In this document: positions 1 to 9,479 of the stretch, in pieces
How the letters are laid out: the number at the start of each line of letters is the position of its first letter
Numbering within the stretch: the first letter of the stretch is position 1
DNA from: MFD01213-c1 sp963704405
GTDB taxonomy: Bacteria > Planctomycetota > Phycisphaerae > Tepidisphaerales > Tepidisphaeraceae
NCBI GenBank assembly: GCA_963704405.1
Contig: OY969903.1
Location: 3,100,001-3,164,000, forward strand
Direction of reading: 5' to 3'
Length of the DNA stretch: 64,000 nt
Translations under genes and position numbers: made by a program
The notes under the pieces: generated by a model
The model's database searches: none
The model's input: only the letters and a program-made list of their open reading frames with translations
What the model was told of the DNA's origin: nothing

Positions 1-1737
1 CGCGTCATTTATACGGTCGTCACCAAACCCACCACCCGGCTCGAGATTGTCCTGGGAAAGATTGTCGGTTTCGCCAGGGTGTCGGCCGCCATTTTGTTCA
101 TCATGGGTTTGTTCACCTGGGGCTATCTTCATCTGCGTTCGATTGCGCTCGAGCATGGCATTCAGGATCGGATTAAAACGGGCGAGACGAATCAGGACCC
201 GCTCAGCTTGCCGACGCTTCAGCATTACGTCGATGCGGGACTGCTGAACGCCAAGACATTTGCAACCACTTCAAATGTTCAGGTCTATGCCCGTATGCCG
301 GTGGAAGGTGATCCCCGCCGCTATTTTAACACCGAAGGAACTGTATTCATCCCGTTTGCATTGCCAGAAAATATGGCCGCTGCGGCGTCGGAAGAGGACG
401 ATAAGTCCACCGTCCCCGGCATGTTCATTCACCTGCATGGCATCGGGTACGCCCTGGCAAACACCGCGACCCCAAAACCGTCCGTTGCCGCCTCTTCCAC
501 CACGCAACAATTCACCGGTCTCGCTCCGCTGATTTCTTCCACCCGGCCAGCCGGCGTCGCTCCAGCCAAGGCGCCCGTTGGTCCACCGCAAATCACGGTT
601 CAGTTCTTTGACTTCAATCAAAACACCATTCCCGGAACCGAATCTGTCGGCAGCCATCCATACCCGCTTGCCTCTCCCGACAACAACGACCTGACCATTC
701 CCGTTTCCATTTCCGCCGTGCGGGCACTTTCCAAGTTCCCGGTCTTCTATGTCACCGTCACCGGCGGCACCAGCGGTTTTGAATACTGGCTCAATGACCA
801 ACCGGCGGAACTGATTATCCCCGTCGCGGGCAAACCCGCTCCCCTCACCGTCACCTCGGCTGATCCCCGCAGTCCGGGCCATCCGTGGTATCCGCTGTTT
901 TATGGCCGCATCGGCACCGCCGGTCAGCAAATGCACGGCGACAGCTCACCCGAAAAAACGCCGGTCGCCATCTACTCTTTCCGCAATGCCGGCATCGCCA
1001 CCTCCCCCGTCCCCATCGAACTTCGCCTTGGCATCGAGCGCGGCGGTGATGACCCAACCAGCACCGACTCCCCTACCCGCGTCTCCCTTCAGGTTCACAA
1101 TTACAAAACCGATCAGTTCACCGATCCCGTCGACCTCAAGCCTGAAAATAATCGCACTGCCTACGTAACCATTCCCAACAACGCCGTGGACGGCGGTAAC
1201 TTCGACATCATCATCCGCTGCCTTACGCAGGATCACTGGATCACCTTCAACGCCAGTTCGCTCCAGATTGTGAAAGCTGAAACGGCATTCTCCTTCAACC
1301 TCTTCAAGAGCCTGCTCATCATCTGGCTGCTTTCGGTGCTGGTGACTTCAATTTCTATCTTCTCCAGCACGTTCCTTTCATGGCCGATCGCGGTGGTCTT
1401 CACCCTGGTGATTCTCCTGGGCCGATGGGGCGTGCAGGAACTTGGTGACGCCGCCACTGCAGGGCTGGGGCGACAGTTCGTTCAAGACTTTGGTGTGCGT
1501 GATCCCGCGCAGGCGCAGGCCTTGAGTGCGACTGTCGACAAGCTCAACCAACTGCTCAATGTTGTCGCGACTGTGCTTCCCGACATCACCCAGTTCTCCG
1601 CGACCGAAGATATCGAGCGCGGCATCAGCATTCCCCCTTCGAAAATCAATGATGCCTTTTGGGTCGTGCTGGGATTCGGGCTGCCGCTCTCTGTGCTGGC
1701 GTATGTCTTCCTGAAGAACAAAGAGGTGGCGCCATGA
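1..1737 (+). CDS. ABC-2 type transporter permease, 5' end outside window
   Basis: The reading frame is open from the first base, so the gene begins upstream of the window; a GTG at 79 is only an internal codon. The first residues read as the end of a cytoplasmic loop followed by a membrane segment (the region around bases 79-130), a pattern seen in ABC-2 type permeases. A long soluble, probably periplasmic, domain with many beta-prone stretches fills bases 180-1290. Hydrophobic segments follow at about 1300-1420, and a last one lies at 1650-1715. The stop codon overlaps the ATG of the next gene (ATGA at 1734-1737), so the two are translationally coupled. The family call rests on the N-terminal segment and topology; the substrate cannot be read from the sequence. 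The ATPase partner would be upstream, outside the window. Confidence 0.6.
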   Translation, partial: RVIYTVVTKPTTRLEIVLGKIVGFARVSAAILFIMGLFTWGYLHLRSIALEHGIQDRIKTGETNQDPLSLPTLQHYVDAGLLNAKTFATTSNVQVYARMPVEGDPRRYFNTEGTVFIPFALPENMAAAASEEDDKSTVPGMFIHLHGIGYALANTATPKPSVAASSTTQQFTGLAPLISSTRPAGVAPAKAPVGPPQITVQFFDFNQNTIPGTESVGSHPYPLASPDNNDLTIPVSISAVRALSKFPVFYVTVTGGTSGFEYWLNDQPAELIIPVAGKPAPLTVTSADPRSPGHPWYPLFYGRIGTAGQQMHGDSSPEKTPVAIYSFRNAGIATSPVPIELRLGIERGGDDPTSTDSPTRVSLQVHNYKTDQFTDPVDLKPENNRTAYVTIPNNAVDGGNFDIIIRCLTQDHWITFNASSLQIVKAETAFSFNLFKSLLIIWLLSVLVTSISIFSSTFLSWPIAVVFTLVILLGRWGVQELGDAATAGLGRQFVQDFGVRDPAQAQALSATVDKLNQLLNVVATVLPDITQFSATEDIERGISIPPSKINDAFWVVLGFGLPLSVLAYVFLKNKEVAP

Positions 1738-3281
1738 CCGAAAAAAACCCACAGGCTCAGCTCCGCCGCAGCCGGGCGGTTATCGTCGTCGTGCTGATCC
1801 TCTCGCTGCTCGCTTCCGCGGCCACGCGATACTGGTCTGATGAGCAGCGCGAAGCCGCCATCCCTCATCGCGGTGAATCCACCGCCGCCGGGACTTCCTT
1901 CAGCTCCATGAACAGCTTTGCGCTGGGCCTGTTGCTCGGCGGCCTGCGCGGTCCGCTGGTCATGATCCTCTGGACCGAAAGTGAATCGCAAAAATCCGAG
2001 CGCAACCTGGAAGGTCTCGACACTCAGATCGAATGGATCCGCCTCCTCCAGCCTGAATTCGACACCGTCCACATCTTTCAGATCTGGAACAAGGCCTACA
2101 ACCTCAGCGTGCAGATGGCGACGCTGTCGAATAAATACAGCGTGATCCTCGACGCACTGGATTACGCCCACAGTGTTGACCGTGAAAAACCGGAAGACAT
2201 CAACATCATCGCCGCAATGGCCCAGACTTATTTCGATAAGCTTGGCGGTTCCACGGAGAAGCTTTACTACCGCCGGCGCGTCCGCCGCGAAACACTCCCG
2301 CATGCTGTAAATAATAAGCGCCGCAACGATCCTGGCTGGCGGCGGACGGAGCTCGATCCGCTGCTCGACGATCAATTCATGATTCTCCCGCAATACCTCA
2401 AGCCCGCGCAAGGTCGCGAGCGTCCGAGCAATTTGCCGCCTGATGCGGAGTGGAACGATGGCTCCGAGCTGCAATATCTTGCCCGCTTCCAGCCGTTTCC
2501 CGACGGCGTCTCCCCGCTCGCCTTGGCGTACAACTATTTCAAGCGCGCGGAAGTCCTTCAGAATGTCGGCAACCAGAAGCACGCACAGCTCAGTGATCTG
2601 GTAATCGACAGCCGCCCGGCGCTATCTCTGAAAGTCTGGCTTGAAGAAGAATGGGAACAGGGCCGCCGTCGCGAAGGCCAGGCATTCGGCCTCCCCGTGC
2701 CCGAAGATCGAGCCGCCCTGGAGCCGCTCACCGCAGGGCTAATGCCCGATCACCCGGTGGCTGATCGAGCGGACGCCAACCTCGCGGTTTTCGCCTACGA
2801 TCGCGGCGCCAAGCTGGGATCGGCTGCGACGGCGGAGTACATCCGCCACATCTCCAATAATCCTGCCAATTTTGATATCTACAAATCGCACATGGATGAG
2901 ATCAACGCCGAAGCCGAACTCGTCGCGGCCGATCGGGATTATCTTTCCGCCCAGTTGGCCTCCCCCTCCGATCGCCCCGCCCTGCTCGCCAGCGCTAAGG
3001 CGCATTACCAGCAGACCATTTATTTTTATGATCTTCTGATTCTTCGCTATTTCGTCGATCCCCGCATATTGGAAAGCCACCTGCCGCCCGGCTTCGCAAG
3101 ATTCAAAACCGTCGATCGCAAAGGCATTGAAGAGCTGCCCAAAGATCAGTTGCAATCAATGGCCGACGCTGTTGAGCACGCACTCTCCCAGCCCGGCGTT
3201 CGCGACAGCCACATGGAAGATATCCAGGACTATCGCCCTTACATGGATCGCGCTCGCACGAGGCTTGAGATTTTGCATTGA
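1734..3281 (+). CDS. Membrane-anchored protein of unknown function, coupled to ABC permease
   Basis: The ATG at 1734 is chosen because it overlaps the preceding stop as ATGA. The protein has about 515 residues. A single hydrophobic segment near residues 14-32 would act as a signal anchor, and a second weakly hydrophobic, glycine-rich stretch lies near residues 60-80. The remainder is soluble, rich in charged helices and tyrosine, and contains alternating helical segments that resemble TPR-like repeats, although I cannot align a clean TPR consensus. I do not recognise the family. Its coupling to the ABC permease suggests that it works with that transporter, perhaps as an accessory or extracytoplasmic component. 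That role is inferred from gene order only. Confidence 0.6.
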   Translation: MTEKNPQAQLRRSRAVIVVVLILSLLASAATRYWSDEQREAAIPHRGESTAAGTSFSSMNSFALGLLLGGLRGPLVMILWTESESQKSERNLEGLDTQIEWIRLLQPEFDTVHIFQIWNKAYNLSVQMATLSNKYSVILDALDYAHSVDREKPEDINIIAAMAQTYFDKLGGSTEKLYYRRRVRRETLPHAVNNKRRNDPGWRRTELDPLLDDQFMILPQYLKPAQGRERPSNLPPDAEWNDGSELQYLARFQPFPDGVSPLALAYNYFKRAEVLQNVGNQKHAQLSDLVIDSRPALSLKVWLEEEWEQGRRREGQAFGLPVPEDRAALEPLTAGLMPDHPVADRADANLAVFAYDRGAKLGSAATAEYIRHISNNPANFDIYKSHMDEINAEAELVAADRDYLSAQLASPSDRPALLASAKAHYQQTIYFYDLLILRYFVDPRILESHLPPGFARFKTVDRKGIEELPKDQLQSMADAVEHALSQPGVRDSHMEDIQDYRPYMDRARTRLEILH

Positions 3282-3387
3282 TCAGAATTCGTTAACTTTC
3301 AATGCCGTCACAAGCCTGGGCAGCCCGCGGCGGATATACCCAAATTTCCGCTTTCACTTCCATGCCCCCTTCGCCGATCATGATGTA

Positions 3388-4284
3388 ATGTCCGCCGTTT
3401 CTCCAAACCTTCCTGATTCACCACCCACCGCCGGGCGGCTGACGCGCCGCCAATTCTTCAAAAAAATTGCCGCTTACAGCGCCATCCCCGCCATTGCCGG
3501 TGCCTATGCTACGCAGATTGAACCATTCTGGCCGGAGTTCCATGAAGTCCCCATCACCATTCCCGGCCTGCCCCGCGGTTTTGATCAATATCGAATCACC
3601 CATCTTTCCGACATGCATGCCGGCCGCACGCCGTTCGGATATTTGCAGCGTGTCGTCGAGCATATCAAAATCATAAAGCCCGATGTTCTGGCCGTCACCG
3701 GCGATCTCGTCCATCACAACCCTGACTGGGTCGAGGCCGTCAGCACGATGCTCGGCGCTTTTGATATCCCCGTCATTGTCAGCTATGGCAATCATGAATA
3801 CGGCATCGAGCGGGCCGACGACGAAACCTCGTGCGCCGATCTTCCCCGGCTTATGGAAACATCCCTCACCCGCCGCGGCTGCATTGTTCTGCGCAACCGC
3901 TCAACCACGCTCAACCGCAATGACGACCACCTCTGGTTCGCCGGCTTCGACGATCTATGGTTCGGTGGATTCGACGCACACAAAGGTTTTACGGGCGTCC
4001 CGGAAAAGATTCCCGTGATTTCCCTTTCCCACAACCCTGACACCGCCGAAACCATTGACCTGCACCGCCCCGGCCTCATCCTCGCCGGCCACACGCATGG
4101 CGGACAAGTGCGCCTCCCCGGCATCGGCGCGCTTCACCTCAACACACAAAACCAGAAATACGACAAGGGGCTCTTTCAGCTTCGCCAATCGCAGCTCTAC
4201 GTCAGTCGCGGGGCGGGATACATTCGAAGAATCCGTTTCTTTTGCCGCCCGGAAATTTCGACATGCCGGCTAATCTGCGCATGA
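3388..4284 (+). CDS. Tat-exported metallophosphoesterase (YaeI-like)
   Basis: The calcineurin-like phosphoesterase signature is complete: a DMH metal-binding triplet near residue 77, GDLVHH, GNHEYG, and GHTHGGQ near the C-terminus. These supply the two-metal active site of this fold. The N-terminus has twin arginines (residues 21-22, RRQFF context) followed by a short hydrophobic stretch, which is a Tat signal, so the enzyme should be folded in the cytoplasm and exported. Start ATG 3388 is chosen because it places the Tat motif near the N-terminus; the frame is open further upstream. Members of this branch (YaeI, YkuE) hydrolyse phosphodiesters, including lipid headgroup substrates. The actual substrate here is unknown. 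The gene stands alone and is convergent with the next gene. Confidence 0.85.
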   Translation: MSAVSPNLPDSPPTAGRLTRRQFFKKIAAYSAIPAIAGAYATQIEPFWPEFHEVPITIPGLPRGFDQYRITHLSDMHAGRTPFGYLQRVVEHIKIIKPDVLAVTGDLVHHNPDWVEAVSTMLGAFDIPVIVSYGNHEYGIERADDETSCADLPRLMETSLTRRGCIVLRNRSTTLNRNDDHLWFAGFDDLWFGGFDAHKGFTGVPEKIPVISLSHNPDTAETIDLHRPGLILAGHTHGGQVRLPGIGALHLNTQNQKYDKGLFQLRQSQLYVSRGAGYIRRIRFFCRPEISTCRLICA

Positions 4285-4466
4285 CAGAATCCCGCCGAAG
4301 CGATCGTTTGTTTTTATCATTCAAAAAATACCTTGGAGACTACCCACCATCATCCAAACCAGAGATGTCTCTTCTTTTCGCGGCTGAAAATGAGAACTGT
4401 CCGATTGTGCTCAAGAATGTCCGGCTTTTTCGTGTGACATGGGCAGGCTACCGTCCCACGTTCCGA

Positions 4467-6191
4467 TCAACCCCTCAGCGCCCCCTGCTGCTGCAGCGCC
4501 TTTCTCACCTCCGCCAGCAACTGATCGACCTTAAACGGCTTGAACAGCACTGCCTGCAACCCCTCCTGGCTGGCGCGCACAATGCTGTGATTTGGGTCAT
4601 ATCCAAATCCCGTCATCAAAATCACCGGCACGGTCTGCGAATGTTTTCTGGCCGTGGCGAACACGTCATAACCGCTTTTGTCGGGCATCTTGATATCGCT
4701 GATGACCAGATCGAACTCGGTTTGTTCGAGGATTGCGATCGCCTCGCCGCCATTGGCGGCCATCGTCACTACGCCGTGATATTTGCGGAGAATGTCACTG
4801 ATGGTCGTGCGGATGTTTGGTTCATCGTCCGCTACCAGAATGCGTGCATTGCCGATAACCGGATCTTCCGCGCCTTTCACATCGCCGGCCCCCAGGATTT
4901 TTGTATTCGGCCCCTCGGCGGCCTGGCGGAGCGATTTGCGGATCACGCCTACGTTATCCAGGATCTGCTGAAGCTTGTGCCGCAGGTCGTCGTGGCCGAT
5001 GTATTCGTCCATCAGCGTGTTGGCATCAGACATGATGTCATTCAGCGGCCCCGCTACTTCTGAGCAAACCTCATCAGCAACCTTGTGGCTGGTACTCACG
5101 CGCTCCACAACCATCAAGTCCAGAATATTCAGCGCGATCGCGACATAGCGACCGAAGATTTCCGCAAACTGCCGGTCATCTTCATTAAACGCCGCCCGCT
5201 GGCGCGATTCGATATTGAAAACGCCGATGAGTTTATCGTGCAGCCGCAGCGGAACCGTCAGGCTGCTTTTTGCCTGATCCAGCCCCATGACATAGCGCGG
5301 ATCGCGCTCCACATCAGGGCAGATATAGCTGCGGCCAGTCGCCGCCACGTAACCGCTGATGCCGTTGCTCTCATTTTCCGCAAAAAGTTCGATATTCAGC
5401 GCTTCATTCGGCAATCCGGCGCTGATGACCATTTCCAGCTTGTTTGATTTGCGATCCAGCAGGCGAATCGCGAAATGATCGAAGTGCATCAGCTCGCGCG
5501 TGAAGCTGATGATCTTTTCTTCCAGCAGCTTCAGGCGCTGCCCGACGTTCATTTTTACGATCGCATCGGATTCAAGCCGCACCAGTTCGCGGCCGGCTTT
5601 GTCGATCGCGTCAATCTTCTGTTGCAGGCGGCGGGTTCCCGTTGCGTCCCACACCACTGCCACCACCTGCACGACCTGGCCGCCGGGATTGATGACCGGC
5701 GACGCGATCATCTCCATGAACTGCTGGTCTTCGATATTCAACGCATATCGCTTGGACCTGTTAAACGACGCAGGCGTATCCGCATTCTGCGGCGACACCT
5801 GTTTGCTGAACAGGTCATACGCCTCCTGGCACGTGCGGCGGATTTTTTCATGCACCCGCGCCGGCCACGCCCCCATCTTCTTGTTCATCCAACTGCAACG
5901 CCCCTCCCCATCCACAATGCAAACCCCCTCCCCGATCGTATTGAGAATTAAATTGGCCTGCTGGGAAACAAGAGCGCGTTCGAGCGGTAGAAAGTCAGCA
6001 GAGTCAGAAAAGATGGCGGTGAAGTGATCGCGACGAAGAAGTTCAATAGCTTCGTCGATGGTTGGCACCTCGACGACTTCGCACCGAGAGCGAAGGCCTT
6101 CGACAGCCTGACTATGTGCAGCCGTATGACCGGCGAGCACAAGAACTTTATTCCGCGTTTCGTCCAAGGAAACCTGAGCGAAAACGACCAT
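4467..6191 (-). CDS. PAS-GAF signalling protein with degenerate DHp segment and C-terminal receiver domain
   Basis: In order the protein carries a receiver-like N-terminal segment (about residues 10-85), a PAS-like domain around an 'ILNTIGEGVCIVD' motif (about 95-225), a GAF domain (about 240-380), a helical segment, and a canonical receiver domain at the C-terminus (about 450-570). The receiver has the acidic pair 'VADDEP', the phospho-acceptor Asp in 'VISDIKMPD', and the conserved Lys in 'LFKPF'. The helical segment before the receiver resembles a histidine-kinase DHp helix ('EVAGPLN' against the usual 'HELRTPLN') but lacks the His, and there is no HATPase domain. It is probably a signal integrator rather than a kinase. 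The frame extends upstream to 6302, but that stretch is AT-rich and unlike coding sequence, so ATG 6191 is preferred. Confidence 0.75.
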   Translation of the reverse strand: MVVFAQVSLDETRNKVLVLAGHTAAHSQAVEGLRSRCEVVEVPTIDEAIELLRRDHFTAIFSDSADFLPLERALVSQQANLILNTIGEGVCIVDGEGRCSWMNKKMGAWPARVHEKIRRTCQEAYDLFSKQVSPQNADTPASFNRSKRYALNIEDQQFMEMIASPVINPGGQVVQVVAVVWDATGTRRLQQKIDAIDKAGRELVRLESDAIVKMNVGQRLKLLEEKIISFTRELMHFDHFAIRLLDRKSNKLEMVISAGLPNEALNIELFAENESNGISGYVAATGRSYICPDVERDPRYVMGLDQAKSSLTVPLRLHDKLIGVFNIESRQRAAFNEDDRQFAEIFGRYVAIALNILDLMVVERVSTSHKVADEVCSEVAGPLNDIMSDANTLMDEYIGHDDLRHKLQQILDNVGVIRKSLRQAAEGPNTKILGAGDVKGAEDPVIGNARILVADDEPNIRTTISDILRKYHGVVTMAANGGEAIAILEQTEFDLVISDIKMPDKSGYDVFATARKHSQTVPVILMTGFGYDPNHSIVRASQEGLQAVLFKPFKVDQLLAEVRKALQQQGALRG

Positions 6192-6458
6192 CGACGCCGA
6201 AGCATTGTAGATTGTGAAATATTTACCAGTCAACAAAAATGCGTTCATATCCAAGGATTTATGAACTTCTCTGGCACGTCCCGATAACTGTGCCGGTTGC
6301 ACCGATTACGTCCTGTCGCGCACTGATCCTGTCCAAACAGCTTAAAAATGCGTTTGCCGAGGTAGCTCCAAAAGGATGCTTCGTTGACATTAAATCCGCC
6401 GGGGAGCTACACTTCGCTTGTGACGGTCTCATCCAATTAACCGCATCTTGAGGTAACC

Positions 6459-7454
6459 GTGGAAAAGCCAACTCCTCCCGCTCCAGCCGGTTCCTTCAGC
6501 CTGATTTATCTGATGGCTTTATTGATCTCCCTGGGGCTTATCGGCGCTGGCGCCTACTATGCCGCCCAGCACGAAAGCCATGCCATTCTCGCCGCCGGCG
6601 TTGTATCGCTGATCGCAGTGCTCGTCACCTGGCCTCTTGCGTTATCCATGGCCGCCTCGCGTCGGCTTGCCGAAATCGAGCGCGCAGCCATGTCTGCGAC
6701 CCTCACTGATCGCCTTCAGCAGATCGCCACATTGCTCACTACTGTCAGCGAACAGCAGTTGCTCAGCGACCGGGCCAAATCCGTCGCCTTCCGCGAAAAA
6801 GATCGCGAAGCCCTTCGGCGGGCAATCCGCGAAGAAATGGGCGCCAAGGATTGGGATGCCGCCCTGGTGCTCGCCAATGAAATGGCGAACCAGTTCGGAT
6901 ACACACAGGAAGCCGCGACGCTGAAGATTGAAATCAACAACAACCGTACGGAAGTCTATCGCCGCCAGATCACCGAAACGATGACCCAGATCGACGATCA
7001 CACGCGCGCCGAACGCTGGAGCGCGGCCCTTCGTGAAGCGGATCGACTGCTGCAGATTTATCCAGGCGATGAGCAGGTCAAGGGTCTTCCCCAGGAAATT
7101 GAAAACCGCCGCCAGGCGCACAAGCGGCAGCTTGCCGAAGGTTTCCGCGACGCCGTGAGCCGCAACGATGTCGACGGCAGCATCGAAATCCTCAAGCGGC
7201 TGGATGCCTACCTGACGCCTGTTGAAGCCGAATCCATGCAGGAAACCGTCCGAAAAGTCTTCAAAGAAAAACTGAACAACCTGAAAACTCAATTCTCCCA
7301 GGCTGTCCAGGAACACCACTGGAACGAAGCTGTAAAGATCGGCGACACCATCATCCGCGACTTCCCCAACAGCCGCATTGCGCTGGAAGTCAAAGACATG
7401 ATGGATACCCTCCGCCAACGCGCCTCCGGCCACGCCGAAGTGGCAAAGGCCTAG
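6459..7454 (+). CDS. Membrane-anchored helical-repeat protein of unknown function
   Basis: The start is GTG at 6459, preceded by a short purine-rich sequence (gaggt). The protein has 331 residues. Two hydrophobic segments (about 12-35 and 40-62) anchor it. The rest is almost entirely helical and strongly charged, with recurring units containing 'W..AL..A..L....P' (for example near residues 127-140, 185-200 and 280-300), which resemble TPR-type helical hairpins. No catalytic motif is visible. It is likely a membrane-tethered scaffold or protein-interaction module. The neighbours are not obviously related: the gene upstream is divergent and the next gene downstream is convergent. Confidence 0.65.
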   Translation: MEKPTPPAPAGSFSLIYLMALLISLGLIGAGAYYAAQHESHAILAAGVVSLIAVLVTWPLALSMAASRRLAEIERAAMSATLTDRLQQIATLLTTVSEQQLLSDRAKSVAFREKDREALRRAIREEMGAKDWDAALVLANEMANQFGYTQEAATLKIEINNNRTEVYRRQITETMTQIDDHTRAERWSAALREADRLLQIYPGDEQVKGLPQEIENRRQAHKRQLAEGFRDAVSRNDVDGSIEILKRLDAYLTPVEAESMQETVRKVFKEKLNNLKTQFSQAVQEHHWNEAVKIGDTIIRDFPNSRIALEVKDMMDTLRQRASGHAEVAKA

Positions 7455-7673
7455 CAGCCCGTGGCGAAAGTTGCGCGGCATCGCTTGGCTTCGGCGAGCT
7501 TAGTCGAGCCGAGCCTCAGGGTCGAAGACATTCGAATCGCATCTTTGGATCGGGTTCTTCATTGTCGAAGCTCCCCGTATTTCGTTTAATTTCGCCGATT
7601 TCCGCCTCAATCTCGATTCAAATCCGCGACATCGCACGGGACTTTTGCCATCGTTTGCTGAACGATCGTCTCG

Positions 7674-9479
7674 CTAGATTCGGAAGATCGCGCCCATTTT
7701 GCGGCCTAAGAGTGAGTTGGCCGAGAGGATGGTGAGGGTGAGCAGGACCATGGCCCATACGCCGAGGGCGCTGGCGATGTAGGGGCCGTCGCCGAGGCGT
7801 TGAAAGAGTTCGTAGATGGCTTTGGTGATGGGCCAGTAGGTTTGGCGCTGCGCGAGGATGAGGGAGTCGCTGACTTCAAGCATGGCAAAGGCGAAGGCGA
7901 GCAGGCCGCCGGCGATGAGATTGGCGCTGATAAGGGGAATGGTGATTCGGCGCAGCGTTGTGGGGCCGGAAGCGCCAAGATTTCTGGCGGCCAGTTCGAG
8001 ATCAACCGGTGTTTGTTCCAGGCCGGCGACAGCGCTGCGGACGACGTACGGGAGCCGCCTGATGGCGTAGGCAATGACAAGGAGAAGCGTGGGGTTCTCG
8101 GTCACATCAACCAGGTCGCGCAGCCACCGAGTGTCTTTGAACCATACCTGTAATTGCAGGCTGATGGCAAGGTAGCCGAACGCCAGGACGATGCCGGGGA
8201 CCGCGAGGGGAAGCATCGCGAGGGTATCGATCAGTTGGCGGCCGGGAAGTTTGGATCGAACGATGAGATAGGCGATGGCGAGGCCAAGGCCAAGGTCGAG
8301 CATCACGCTGAGGCTTGCGAACATGACGCTGTTGCCGACAGAGGGGAGGGTAACGTCATAAGTGAGTGCGTTCACGTAATGCTGGCTGGTGAACACTTTG
8401 GGTATCGCGGATTGATACCAGGCACCGACCTTGCTCACGCTCATCAGCACGACGCCGATGTGGGGGAGGAGCGCGAGGGCGCTGACGAACAGGAACAGCA
8501 GCAGCACGGGGATGCCGGCGATGGGGCTGAGCGGTATTGCGCTGGCGGTTGTGGCGGCTTTGGTCACCGCGGAATCTTCGCGGCGGCCAAGCACCAGCCG
8601 CCCAACAACATAAAGAAAGATGCTGGTCAGGAGCATTACGACCACCAGTGCGTAGGGAATCGGGCTGCCGGCGACCTGGTTGATCTGGTGGAAAATCTGC
8701 ACGGGCGTGACGGTGTAGTAATCGAACATCAGCGGTGTGCCGAGGTCGGTGAAGCTCCAGATAAGGACGATGGTTGCGCCGGCAAAAAGGCCTGGCCGCA
8801 TGAGGGGAATCGTGATTTTTCGGAGGATCGTCCAACGATCCGCGCCAAGATTAGCGGCGGCCTGCTCCATGGCTGGGTCTAAGTTGGCAAGGGCCGCCGA
8901 GACGTTCAGGAAGATGATCGGGTAGAGACTGAGCGATTCGATGAAGATGATGCCCATCAGTTGCGTGCCGCCGAGCCAATTAAGCGGTGCGTTTGGAGCG
9001 ACAAGGCCAAGATGCCGCGCGATGGCGGTGAACGCGCCGAAGCGGCTGAGGATTTGCCGCAGGCCGATCGCGCCGACAAAGGGGGGAAGAATCAGGGGGA
9101 CGAGCAACAGGCCATTCACCAGGCCTTTGCCCCGGAAATCGTAGCGGTGTGAGAGCAGGGCCAGGGGAATGCTGATAAGCGAGGAGATCAGTGTTACACC
9201 GACCGCGATGGCCGCGCTATTGAAAAGTCCTTGTCGCAACTGCGGGTCTTTGAAGACGGCGGCGAGATATGCGGCAGTGAAGCGGCCGGATTGGCCGTCA
9301 ACGGAAATGCCTTGCAGACCAACGCGGACCGTCTGGAAGATCGGCCAGAGCATGAAGACGGCGAAGAGGGCAAGGATGATGACAAACAGGGATGCCTGCC
9401 CGGCGCCAGCGACGAAGGATGGGCCGGCCCGGGGGCGGCGGCGGAGTTGAGGATCAGTTGGCTGAAAAGAGGTGGTCAT
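7674..9479 (-). CDS. Iron(III)-type ABC importer, two-module permease
   Basis: About 601 residues carrying two copies of the binding-protein-dependent permease module, each with an EAA loop: 'EQAAANLGADRWTILRKITIP' type in the first half and a 'ELAARNLGASG' type in the second. Around twelve hydrophobic segments are visible. This fused architecture is typical of FbpB/CysTW-like ferric-iron permeases. The start ATG at 9479 overlaps the stop of the upstream binding-protein gene (ATGA), so I reject the in-frame upstream start. It should form the inner-membrane channel for the binding protein and ATPase encoded just upstream in the same minus-strand operon. The substrate is inferred from the family architecture; related systems carry phosphonates or other solutes. 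Confidence 0.85.
   Translation of the reverse strand: MTTSFQPTDPQLRRRPRAGPSFVAGAGQASLFVIILALFAVFMLWPIFQTVRVGLQGISVDGQSGRFTAAYLAAVFKDPQLRQGLFNSAAIAVGVTLISSLISIPLALLSHRYDFRGKGLVNGLLLVPLILPPFVGAIGLRQILSRFGAFTAIARHLGLVAPNAPLNWLGGTQLMGIIFIESLSLYPIIFLNVSAALANLDPAMEQAAANLGADRWTILRKITIPLMRPGLFAGATIVLIWSFTDLGTPLMFDYYTVTPVQIFHQINQVAGSPIPYALVVVMLLTSIFLYVVGRLVLGRREDSAVTKAATTASAIPLSPIAGIPVLLLFLFVSALALLPHIGVVLMSVSKVGAWYQSAIPKVFTSQHYVNALTYDVTLPSVGNSVMFASLSVMLDLGLGLAIAYLIVRSKLPGRQLIDTLAMLPLAVPGIVLAFGYLAISLQLQVWFKDTRWLRDLVDVTENPTLLLVIAYAIRRLPYVVRSAVAGLEQTPVDLELAARNLGASGPTTLRRITIPLISANLIAGGLLAFAFAMLEVSDSLILAQRQTYWPITKAIYELFQRLGDGPYIASALGVWAMVLLTLTILSANSLLGRKMGAIFRI

Noticed and set aside
1482..2582. Long open frame (366 codons) on the minus strand
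   Set aside because: It lies antisense to two better-supported plus-strand genes, has no family motif, and such frames are common in GC-rich DNA.
4242..5063. Plus-strand frame of 273 codons overlapping the PAS/GAF/receiver gene
   Set aside because: Antisense shadow of a gene with clear signalling domains.
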